Shown here one piece after another: positions 55,676 through 64,000 of a stretch of DNA of 64,000 bases. The DNA comes from Saprospiraceae bacterium. GTDB lineage: Bacteria > Bacteroidota > Bacteroidia > Chitinophagales > Saprospiraceae. Below the pieces are notes generated by a model. That model did no database searches. It had not been told where the DNA came from and saw nothing but the letters and a program-made list of their open reading frames with translations. The position numbers and the translations under genes were made by a program. Every line of letters begins with the position of its first letter. Position 1 is the first letter of the stretch. Location: NCBI GenBank assembly GCA_016714085.1, contig JADJNW010000001.1, positions 558,001 through 622,000 of the forward strand, written 5' to 3'.

Positions 55676-58095
55676 TTACGCGCCGCCATTCGTGCGCACC
55701 CGTAGCAGGTCGCCGAGTTTGAGAAAGGCGTTTTCCCAGTTTTTATTGGCGAAGACCCATTCATTATCTTTATAACCCTTGAGAATAGAGAAGAATATGT
55801 TCTGACTTTTCCAGGAGTTGAGCGCCATTGGCAAGGATTCGAGCGTTTCCAGTACTTGTATCAGGTTTTCTACATCTTTGAGCGTGGAAGTGCCGGTTTC
55901 GAGTTTTTTCAACTCGCGGTAGATACGTTCGCTGGCCGCCAGCTTGAAGGATTGTTCGTTGGTGATTTGCACGTCCCAGCGCAGGAGTTCTTCGGCTAAG
56001 CGCTTGAGTTCGCGGATATTGAAATTGCCATTTGCAAAAAACTCGTGAAGATCATGGTTGACCACAAACTGCACGGCGCTTTGGTAGGCGTCGGGTATGG
56101 GGATGTCGCTTTGCGTGATCATGGTCATCAACTGGTAGTTGTCGTAGTAAATATCGCGGAATTCCGCTTCGACTTCTTTCAAGCTGTTGGTCGTGATTTC
56201 ATGGAGAATCCTGCGTTTTTCATCTTTGAAAAGATGTTGCACGGTGTATTTTTCAGAACCGAAATAAGTTTGCATCACGCCAATAACCGCGCCCAGATCG
56301 GTAGAGCGGAAGGCTTCTACAATCTCAGATTTCATTTTATCAAAGGTTTCCGCCGCCATATCGAGCGAGATATTGCCAATGATATTCAATTGCCCAAGGT
56401 AAAGCACTGCAAAGCTGAATTGCTTTTCCGAATAGGTAATTTTGGATTTTACGGTGGTTCTGCCTAAGCTTAAACGCTGATTACCAGCTTCATATCGATC
56501 AAAACCTTCACTTTGCGCAATATAATTGAAAAGCTCTAATTCCTCGGGGCTCTCCGCGAACAGCGAAGACGCAGCATAGTGCATCGCTACTCGAATCAAG
56601 TCCACCCGTGCAGGCATCACGTAGCGCTTGTAACTCACCGCCCCGTTTTGATAAACATTGCTGGGCGCGGCTTCTAGTTTTTTAATGAATTCAGGATGGA
56701 AGTCAATATTGCCGACTTGGCTGGCATAATAAATCGCTCGATTGGCGTACTGCAAAATCTGATTCGTCTCGATGCCCGATATTTCATCAAAGAACCAGCC
56801 GCAACTGGTGAACATGAGTATGGCATTGCGCTGCATTTCCATCAAACGCATGAGCCAGGTTTTTTCACTTCCGTCCAGCTCTTTAATCGCGTGATTCTTG
56901 ATAAACTCATTGACTGTCCGGTCATTACGATTGAGTAAAACGCTGATATAATCATTGCGTGCCGCCCAAATATCCTTGACATATTTCCCTGCTTCACGTT
57001 CGTAAATCGGGATGATTTGATCGCGCAACCAGTTGAGTGTTTCGCGCAAGGGCGCACGCCAGGCTTGTGTCCAGTTGGGATGCCCGCCAGTATTGCATCC
57101 GCAATTGGATCGCCAGCGTTCGACGCCGTGTACACAGCTCCAGGAACTGTCTTCGTGGATTTGGATTTCGTATTCCGGTGGAAATTTTTCAAGGAACTCG
57201 GCGTAGTTGGTGATCGTTGCTAACTCGTTTTCTTCAATATAATTCAAGCAATCTGCCAAGGCCATTTCGCCGTAGCGATGATGATGCCCGTAGCTTTCGC
57301 CATCGGTGGCGATATGTACTAATTGTACGCGGTCGTCGCTGCTAAAAGCATTGACCAGACGGTGTGCGAATTGTTTTCCATTGTTCAGAAGTCCTTCAAA
57401 AGCAACGCCTTGCGCCACGCCGCCGTGATAGAAAAACAGAGCAATGCTTTTGCCGGAAGGCAGTTTGCAAAGATAAGGAATGCGTGTCTCGACACTTTCG
57501 TTGGAAATATTGGTCCAATCCTTCGCACCGATTTTGCGGAAAGCTTTGGCCTGACGCGGTGCAAGAATGGTATATTGAATATTATTTTCAGCCAAAATCT
57601 CCAAAGTCTCTGTATCCACAGCGGTTTCAGCCAGCCACATTCCTTCAGGAGCGCGCCCAAAGCGGTATTCAAAATCACGGATACCCCAGATGATCTGGGT
57701 TTCTTTATCACGGTGGTTGCACAAAGGCAAAATCAAGTGGCTATGCGCTTGTGCGATAGCCGAGCCGTGGCCACTGAAGTTCGTTTGACTGATTTTATCA
57801 GCTTCCAGAATAGCTTCGTATGTTTCAGGGTCAGCCATTTCCAGCCAGGACAAGAGGGTAGGGTGAAATTAAAATTGATACGAGAATAATTATTAACAAT
57901 TTCTATAATGTATTGCTTTTCATCCAGTATTCTTGCGGAAGTATTGGGTGCGTAGCATTCAAAATTGATGCGTTCGTTCCAATCGTGGAAAGGCGCAGCC
58001 GAGTCTTGCATTTCGATCACTTCGAGCCAGGCATTTTCGCGGGGCGGCTGATAAAAATGTCCGTGAATGCATATATATTTATTGTTGGCGTTCAT
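55676..58095 (-). CDS. Glycoside hydrolase family 57 / DUF3536 enzyme (frameshifted)
   Basis: About 806 residues after one base is restored near 57868, where NFNF should continue into PTLLSWLEMADPETY. GH57 motifs in order: HGHFYQPPRENAW at the start, RAPEGMWLAETAVD around the likely nucleophile Glu, and the HHHRYGEMALADCL stretch. The C-terminal half is the DUF3536 helical region (EQSFKLAASERIYRELKKLE). GH57 enzymes act on alpha-glucans such as glycogen by a retaining mechanism; the exact activity of the DUF3536 type is unknown. No signal peptide, so cytosolic glycogen or maltodextrin use is likely. Confidence 0.85.
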
Positions 58096-58294
58096 TTATT
58101 TGGCAATTAAGTATGTTTGTGACAAATGGTTTTGGGATAGCTTTATACAAAAATACAATTTTCGATTCGTGTACTTCCTACAATAAGCAGATATTTTGGA
58201 CTATAGACAAGATATAGCTGCATTTTTCCAAAAGACAACAGCATCTATAGTCTAAAGTCTCCCGAAAACTTCGAATAATCTAAAGGCTCAAAAT

Positions 58295-58780
58295 ATGAAT
58301 TTTCCTAAAGGGTATAAGCGTTCGGCGGCAATGGTGGTGCTGCGTTGCGACCGGCAATTTCTTTTGTTAAAGCGCATTCGACCACCCTTTGTTGGGAATT
58401 ATTTACCCGTTGGTGGCAAATTAGATTCATACGAAGACCCTTATAGTGCTGCATTGCGTGAAGCTTATGAAGAAACAGGCATTCAACTCGAAAAACTTCG
58501 CTACGGCGGTGTTTTGATTGAAACCTCACCGATTGATTATAATTGGCAGAGCAATATTTATGTGGCAGATATTGAGTTTCGGGAGCCCCCGCTTTCTGAT
58601 GAAGGCACACTCGAATGGGTTGATTTTGAAAACGTTCCAAATATTCCGACCCCACCCACCGATTTTGTGATCTACCAATATTTGATGCAAAGCAAGCCTT
58701 TCGCTTTCAATGCGATTTATGATGCAGAGATGCAACTGCTTTCTATGTGGGAAGAGATTGAAGGTGTTAGGGTGCTGTAG
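58295..58780 (+). CDS. Nudix hydrolase
   Basis: 161 residues with a complete Nudix box at 41-63 (GKLDSYEDPYSAALREAYEETGI: G-x5-E-x7-REx2EExGI). VVLRCDRQFLLLKRIRPPF at the start suggests an MutT/8-oxo-dGTP or nucleotide-sugar type. Substrate unknown. The last codons (EGVRVL and stop) are written in GGTGTTAGGGTGCTGTAG phrase DNA that continues beyond. Confidence 0.88.
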   Translation: MNFPKGYKRSAAMVVLRCDRQFLLLKRIRPPFVGNYLPVGGKLDSYEDPYSAALREAYEETGIQLEKLRYGGVLIETSPIDYNWQSNIYVADIEFREPPLSDEGTLEWVDFENVPNIPTPPTDFVIYQYLMQSKPFAFNAIYDAEMQLLSMWEEIEGVRVL

Positions 58781-58840
58781 TGACGTGGTGATATAGTGAT
58801 ATGGTGCGCTCACACGACATCACTATATCTTTACATCACC
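58761..58840. repeat. Phrase-repeat inverted pair over the Nudix stop codon
   Basis: GGTGTTAGGGTGCTGTAGTG then GTGGTGATATAGTGATATGG form the left arm, starting six codons before the stop. CACGACATCACTATATC and TTTACATCACC form the right arm. Loop CGCTCA. Confidence 0.65.
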
Positions 58841-58844
58841 AAAT

Positions 58845-59576
58845 TTAAAACCTCGTTTCCAGATAATAAGGCAGCATCGCTCGCCAGGTCGGCCAATCGT
58901 GCGGCATATCATGTCCCCATACGTCCAATTCGTGCGGAATTCCTTTGGCGTTCAATATATTAGAGAAATTGCGCGAAGCTTCAGGTGTTTCATAATTGCC
59001 GGAGCCGGTCAGAATATGAATCCGCTTGTTATTGCGCATATGCGACAACCAATAGTCGTCACTCATATTAGGTAAATATTGCATCGGAGAATTAAAATAT
59101 ACGTCTTGATCGTGATAACCTTTGGTATAAGTACTCAAATCGTAATTCCCGCTCATCGCGATCACGCCACCAAATAAATCGGGCCTTCTGAAGAATAAAT
59201 TCGCCGAATGCAAAGCGCCCAAAGACGCGCCACTCAAGATAATCGAGGTATCCTGACTCGTCATATTTTTTATAAACGGCACGACTTCATTGAAGACATA
59301 TTCATTAAATTGCTGATGCCGAATCGCCTTGTGGCGCGGGTGCATCTGATTGTTCAGCCAACTTTCGTTGTTGATGCTATTGATCGAAAAGACCTTCACC
59401 TTTCCTTCATTAATATATTTGCTAATGGAATTGATCAGGTGAAAACGCTCGTATTCCAGATAATCCGCTGCCGCTGTCGGCAACAACAATAAAGAAAAGC
59501 CGTAGTGACCGTACATCACAATTTCCATGTGCTTATTCAGCGAAGGGCTGTGCCAGCCGTGTATCTCTCGGTGCAT
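58845..59576 (-). CDS. Alpha/beta-hydrolase esterase
   Basis: 243 residues of the putative esterase (esterase-D-like) fold without a signal peptide. The nucleophile elbow is LSGASLGALHS (G-x-S-x-G). The acid is probably in HILTGSGNYETPEA and the His in GHDMPHDWPTW. The opening (MHREIHGWHSPSLNKHMEIVMYG) matches a Bacteroidota group of cytosolic esterases. Substrate unknown. It converges on the Nudix gene through a phrase-repeat hairpin. Confidence 0.8.
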   Translation of the reverse strand: MHREIHGWHSPSLNKHMEIVMYGHYGFSLLLLPTAAADYLEYERFHLINSISKYINEGKVKVFSINSINNESWLNNQMHPRHKAIRHQQFNEYVFNEVVPFIKNMTSQDTSIILSGASLGALHSANLFFRRPDLFGGVIAMSGNYDLSTYTKGYHDQDVYFNSPMQYLPNMSDDYWLSHMRNNKRIHILTGSGNYETPEASRNFSNILNAKGIPHELDVWGHDMPHDWPTWRAMLPYYLETRF

Positions 59577-59663
59577 AATGGTTTCGTTTCGGTCAAAATT
59601 AAAAAAAATTGTGATGCAGAGATGGTATTGATTGGAAATTCAAGTTTTTTTTTTCTTTTAACT

Positions 59664-62600
59664 TCAACTACTCGGCAAGGACAGTATTCGTTGAAAAGTT
59701 GTAACTAAGGCCCGATACACTGCATTTCCCTTCAATAATTCAGGGTTTCCCAACACCACCACATATTCCCGCGCGCGCGTGAGCGCTACATTGAGCTTGC
59801 GATCGATGCCTTCATCGGAGAGCGAAGTGAGCGATGTAATTTGTGTAATAGAATTGGTGCATAATGAAATTAATATAATATCTCTCGCACCGCCCTGGTA
59901 GCGTTCGACGGTATCTATTGTTATATTTGTTATATCTATGTCTCTCTCGGTCAATACACTACGGATTTGCGCGATTTGAGCACGATAGGGTGTAATGATG
60001 CCTATGTTTGGAAGTCCCTTGCCGCTTGTTGCTTGTTGCTTGTCACTTGTTGCTTGCTGTTTTTTTGAAATATGTTGAAATGAGTTGTCTGGCATCTGGT
60101 CTCTGGCATCTGGCATCTTAATACTTGTCGCTTCTTGCTTGTTGCTTGCAGCTAATGTAAAGGCCAAAATCAAATCTGCAATCAATTCCGCTTCGTGGCG
60201 ATTGGTCTTTTGGGTAGGATTAGAGTTATCCGGCTCAGTCGGCAAAAAAAGTACGCGACGTTGGGCAAGCTGATGAATTAATGTATTGCTCGTTCCATTT
60301 AGTTGGAATGTAATATTTTCCACCTGACGTAAATAAGAAGGGCTTGTATCGGGTAAAATCTTTAATGTATTATCATAAAAATACCGATTTGGAAATTCCA
60401 TGATGTCGCGGTGCATACGCCCCTGATGGCTGAGTTGCGCGTAGGCCCAATGCCAGTCTTGCTGCTGACAGCGTTTGAAAAGCCTTTCAAATAAAGAGTT
60501 TCGGAGATTGTTCAAGCCTAAATTTTGTAAATCTTTATCGCGCACCGCCGAGGCTTCGGAATCTTGCACGACCACCGCAGGTAATTGTTTATGGTCTCCA
60601 ATCAAAATAAAGCGCTTGAACTGCGGCAGAAGTCCCGCCAACATTGGCTCTAAGACTTGTGAAGCTTCATCAATAATGACGGTATCAAATGATTTAAGCT
60701 GTAATAATTCCGGCTTCGTGCCAATAGAAGCAACGGTTGCAATAACAATACGATGACGTTCAATAATTTGCTTTAAATCCTGACGGGTTGTAATATTTTC
60801 GGTTTTAGTTTGTAATAATTGTGTATGAAAGCGCTCATCTGTTGCATAATGTGAGCCGATTCTGAAATATTCATTTCTAACGGAATCGTCAATGTTTTCA
60901 AGGGCTTCACACATTTCATCCACCGCGCGATTGGTGTATGCTAATAATAAAATATTTTCATTGGTATTATTTAGTAAATATTGCACAATATGCCGCAACA
61001 TTACACTGGTTTTGCCGGTGCCCGGCGGCCCCCAAAGTAAAAAGTAGTCGGTAGCAGTTAGCAGTCGGCAGAGGATGCGGTGTTGTTCTTCGGTCAATTC
61101 GGGATCATAAGGTAATTCCAATGTTTGCGTCCATTTCGGCGCCATTTGCCCCAGTAGCAAGGCTTTTTTGGCAGGTGTGCTTTTAGCAAAATCGTACAAA
61201 CCGCGATACATCGAAAGGAAAGAACTATCCAACAAATCGGGTTCGAGATTCCAAAATTCAAATTGCTCAAAAATCGCCAGATTAAACTGCCGTGAACGCA
61301 AGCGAACCGTTACGGTTTCTGGCTTCAACTCAACAATCGTGCACTTAAAAATCTGCTGCGCCAATGGCGAATCGCCTTCAGGATACAACACTGCAATGTC
61401 CCCTTGTCGGAAATTGGCTAAGGGATTCGTCCATTCAGTTTTCGCAAAAACAATCAACGGTTCATCTTTATTCGCCTGATTTTGTCGCACTTGTAAATGA
61501 CTAATAATACTAAAGCTTTCCTGTTTTCGCTCAAAAGTATCCAACCAAAGCGAAGCCTGCCCGTTGACCGATTCCAGACCTTGCACACCCGTTTTGGCTA
61601 ATTGATGTTCTCTTGCAATAAAGCCCGAAAATGCTGTGAAATACTTGCGTTCGACTTCGTTCATATTTTGCCATAAGACTTCAAATTCTGCCAAATCCTT
61701 TTGGGTAAAGCCTTTCGCATTTGGAAAAGCCGAGGGACGCAAGCGTCCAAACAAGCGTTGTCCTTGTTCCAACAAATCGCCTTCCTGTCCGATGCGCAAC
61801 AGCAGCCATTCTAATGCCACGAGATGATTGCGCACCTGCAAAGCTTCATATTGTTGGCTTCGCACGCGCGGCGCGAAGCGCAATTGCCGTTCTTCCTGCC
61901 CGGAATAAAGAATATAACTTGCAGGATCAAGCCCCTTGCCAAAAGTGGATTGAATCAACAAATCATAGAGCAAAGTTTGCGCGAAATGGTTGCCACTGAT
62001 GCCGTAAGCATTGGGCATGAAGGGTTTGCCGCTTTTGAGCTCGATGATCGCGGACTGATCTTCGGATTGGTAAAAAATATCGAGTCGCCCCTGCAAACCG
62101 TGGGTTTCAGAGTAAAAAGTCGGTTCGAGAAAGCAATTTTCAATAGCAATATTTTGTTCGGCTAAATCCTGTTTGACCAATTTTTCAGATTGATAAAATG
62201 CAATTGGCTGGTCTGTTGGATTTCTCTAATTTCCGTATTATCAAAAAGCGAAAATGATAAAGGATTGATTTGAAACACTTTAGGAAAGAGTTCTTTGAAG
62301 GCCCAATCGGATTTGTGCATCAATTCATCCAGAAAAAAATTGGCAATATTCCCTAAAGCCAAATGCTTGCTGCTGTCAAAGGGCAAAAATTTCTTTAGCA
62401 AATGTAAAAACGGCTCTGGCTGTGTCTCGCGGAAACATTCGGCTACAGCCGACACATCCATGAGATAATCAGGCTCTACGACAAATGCTTTGGGGCGATA
62501 AATGCCTGCCGTATCTATCTCCACATCCAGTAAATTCAGCGTAATTGGAAAACCAAACACCTTGCGAATCGCAGCTATGGTCGGGTCGAAATTCTCATTA

Positions 62601-63133
62601 TGCTCCGGTAAGCCATATTGAATTCGGATCGTCGCTTCGGGTTGATCTTCTACTTTGGCAATCAATTGATTATGCTCAGAATCGTCGGATAAAGCAACCG
62701 CGCGAATCTTGGGACGGAAGGCACGAACTTCCGCCGGACGGAAAGGAACTGCCCAATTTTCAGGAATAATCCCTTGTAAATCAGCAAGAACCGGTGTTTC
62801 AAATAAAGCAGCGATGGTTTCGGCTATCACCTTCAATCCCAGTTCATAGACTTTTTCATCCGTATTTTTATTTTGCAAAACATGCTCCGCTTGTCGCCGA
62901 AAAGTGTGAATGTAGAACTGGAGTTTTTTATCGAAATGATACTGATGCGAAACGTAAGCAATCCGCGCAAAAAGCGTTGAAAATTGTAGGCGTTCCTGTT
63001 TGGTAACCTCCATAAATAGCACTTGCAATAAACGATACAAGGCCTCCACTTTACCCAGTAAGGGCAGTGCTTCATTTTGTGCAATTTTCCAGATTTCGCG
63101 ATAGAAAAGCTTTGCCAGCGCTTCGTTCTTCAT
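59664..63133 (-). CDS. Large Cas4-like nuclease / DNA2-NAM7 (SF1) helicase (frameshifted)
   Basis: About 1156 residues when two ORFs are joined by one missing base near 62210 (EIREI to DQPIAFYQSEKLVKQDLAEQN). The first about 330 residues are not assigned. A nuclease core follows (GRLDIFYQ ... AIIELKSGKPF, then QTLLYDLLIQ). SF1 helicase motifs: I WGPPGTGKTSVM, Ia LLAYTNRAVDEM, II DTVIIDEASQV, III LIGDHKQLPAV, V/VI TVERYQGGARDIILIS and NVALTRAREYVVVLG. The start at 63133 (MKNEALAKLF) is chosen because upstream codons are encoded by a hairpin element. A 45-residue insert before GIITPYRAQ is encoded by phrase-repeat DNA. Probable DNA repair or defence-type enzyme. Confidence 0.82.
60014..60155 (-). 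repeat. In-frame phrase repeat inside the helicase gene
   Basis: On the coding strand: CAAGCAACAAGCAAGAAGCG words, AGATGCCAGATGCCAGAGAC words, then CAGCAAGCAACAAGTGAC words. They encode a Lys/Gln/Ser/Asp-rich insert (NKQEATS, MPDARDQMPDN, KKQQATSDKQQATSGK) between LAFTLAAS and LPNIGIITPY, helicase segments that are normally close together. The reading frame is kept across it. Confidence 0.7.
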
Positions 63134-63154
63134 GCAATGATCGTACATTTTAAA

Positions 63155-63184
63155 GTGTGCCACATTTTGGAAATGCGGCACACC
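63155..63184 (-). repeat. Small covarying hairpin element, copy B
   Basis: Minus strand: GTGTGCCGCATTT and AAATGTGGCACAC pair over 13 positions around CCA, then TTTAAAAT. Compared with copy A (11062-11090), the terminal A-T pair is G-C and an inner G-C pair is C-G. It lies 22 bases upstream of the helicase start. Confidence 0.65.
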
Positions 63185-63308
63185 CTTTCAGGCTAAGTTA
63201 GCAGTTTTTTTGCAATCAACTGTTCGCTTGATTGAGCATTATCTTAAAGGTAAATAATTGGGATTTATTCAACAGAAGCCCGATGTTTGTAGCTTATAAA
63301 AAAATCAA

Positions 63309-63935
63309 ATGGCAAAAAAGCAGAAATATTATGTGGTTTGGCAAGGCGCAGAGCCCGGCATTTACAATAGCTGGGCGGCGTGTCAGGCACAAATTAAAGG
63401 TTATCCTAATGCGAAATATAAAGCTTTCAATAGTAAAGCCGAGGCAGAAGCTGCATTTCATGGGGATTATGATGATAATATTACCAGAAAAGTAAGTACG
63501 CCAATCGTGTTGAGTGAAGACATGGAAAAAGACATCGTTTGGGATAGCATCAGTGTGGACGCGGCTTGCAGCGGGAATCCCGGCGTGATGGAGTATCAAG
63601 GTGTAGATACAAAGACTAAATTTCAATTTTTTCATAAAAAATTTGATCTGGGGACGAATAATATTGGAGAGTTTTTAGCTCTCGTTCATGCCTTGGCGAT
63701 GTTCAAAAAAGAAGGCAAGGATACGCCGATTTACACCGATTCGCGCAATGCAATGAAATGGGTACGCGAGAAAAAATGCAAAACCACGCTGGTGCGCAAT
63801 GCCAAGACCGAGATCGTTTGGCAATTGATCGAACGCGCTGAAAAATGGCTGCAAAGCAATACTTATCCCAATAAAATCCTGAAATGGGAAACCGAAAAAT
63901 GGGGCGAAATTCCTGCTGATTTTGGGCGGAAATAA
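63309..63935 (+). CDS. Ribonuclease H with viroplasmin-type N-terminal domain
   Basis: 208 residues. The N-terminal 50 residues form the caulimovirus VI-like RNA/DNA hybrid-binding domain (KYYVVWQGAEPGIYNSWAACQAQIKGYPNAKYKAF). The RNase H domain holds the catalytic residues D84 (SVDAACSGNPG), E121 (IGEFLALVHAL), D144 (YTDSRNA) and D204 (GEIPADFG). It degrades RNA in RNA-DNA hybrids. This N-domain layout is common in Bacteroidota and eukaryotic RNase H1. Full length and intact. Confidence 0.93.
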   Translation: MAKKQKYYVVWQGAEPGIYNSWAACQAQIKGYPNAKYKAFNSKAEAEAAFHGDYDDNITRKVSTPIVLSEDMEKDIVWDSISVDAACSGNPGVMEYQGVDTKTKFQFFHKKFDLGTNNIGEFLALVHALAMFKKEGKDTPIYTDSRNAMKWVREKKCKTTLVRNAKTEIVWQLIERAEKWLQSNTYPNKILKWETEKWGEIPADFGRK

Positions 63936-63938
63936 TCT

Positions 63939-63979
63939 TGTTATTGGTTATTAGGAATTGCTACAGATAACCGATAACA
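63939..63979. repeat. Phrase-repeat hairpin after RNase H
   Basis: TGTTATTGGTTAT and ATAACCGATAACA pair over 13 positions (one T-G) around a 15-base loop, four bases after the stop. Terminator or boundary element. Confidence 0.6.
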
Positions 63980-64000
63980 TTATATTTATAATTGCCCGAG

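Noticed and set aside
63134..63181. Upstream start of the helicase at 63181
   Set aside because: The extra codons are written by the small hairpin element; family-like sequence begins at 63133.
62162..63181. Separate gene upstream of the helicase
   Set aside because: The reading continues naturally in another frame after one missing base (EKLVKQDLAEQN preceded by DQPIAFYQS), and the downstream ORF begins inside a conserved domain.
1..64000. tRNA, rRNA and common riboswitches
   Set aside because: No T-loop GGTTCGA context with a matching acceptor stem, no rRNA segments, and no recognisable cobalamin, TPP or SAM box in the leaders.

Overview
The window comes from a free-living member of the Bacteroidota, most likely the Saprospiria/Chitinophagia side of the phylum. 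Signs of this are Por (type IX) secretion C-terminal domains, a short primary sigma factor without region 1.1, intergenic promoters of the TTTG / TAnnTTTG type, HU-CCDC81-SPOR and START-like proteins, PA-domain M28 peptidases and moderately AT-rich DNA. No rRNA, tRNA, CRISPR-Cas or prophage is present. Placement below phylum is inference.

Layout. 0.1-8.6 kb: a drug-efflux MFS gene, argE, a DJ-1-like lipoprotein and argH. Between argE and argH, on the opposite strand, lies a four-gene chromate operon: ChrB-AraC fusion regulator, ornithine cyclodeaminase-like protein, ChrB-like protein, ChrA. 8.7-9.1 kb: an array of fifteen 21-bp units. 9.2-13.4 kb: tandem esterases, a GNAT protein, a glycosyltransferase, a small Por-tail protein and a mazEF pair. 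13.7-21.1 kb: a giant Ddl-Ddl-PASTA fusion, a large Por-tail protein, rhodanese and a SPOR protein. 21.5-26.2 kb: an ankyrin protein, then a decayed zone holding a broken ECF sigma gene, a frameshifted Gfo/Idh oxidoreductase and a Uma2 remnant. 26.3-37 kb: housekeeping genes (HU-SPOR, CtpA-type S41 protease, Lrp, RpoD, START-like, AddB-like nuclease, DoxX, M28). 37-41 kb: a Ktr potassium system and a 1.2-kb non-coding stretch with a candidate structured RNA on the minus strand. 41-54.7 kb: a helical-repeat protein, arginine decarboxylase, a MazG-like enzyme, a second 21-bp array, MeaB, a LemA-TPM-TPM cluster, an M43-like protease, a phosphodiesterase and an S41 lipoprotein. 54.7-64 kb: an internally deleted IS3 element abutting a third 21-bp array, a GH57 enzyme, Nudix, an esterase, a large helicase-nuclease and RNase H.

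Three repeat phenomena are not explained by ordinary annotation. (1) Three arrays of unrelated sequence share an exact 21-bp period, and each reads in one frame as a Leu-rich heptad. (2) About twenty gene boundaries carry low-complexity 'phrase' repeats. G-rich phrases follow stop codons, C-rich phrases precede start codons, the two are often complementary, and one set lies in frame inside the helicase gene. (3) A small hairpin occurs twice with compensatory base changes.

Eight long genes are each split by one single-base indel (seven missing bases, one extra), several at homopolymers. Sequencing error is the likelier explanation than mass pseudogenisation, so they are annotated here as whole genes.
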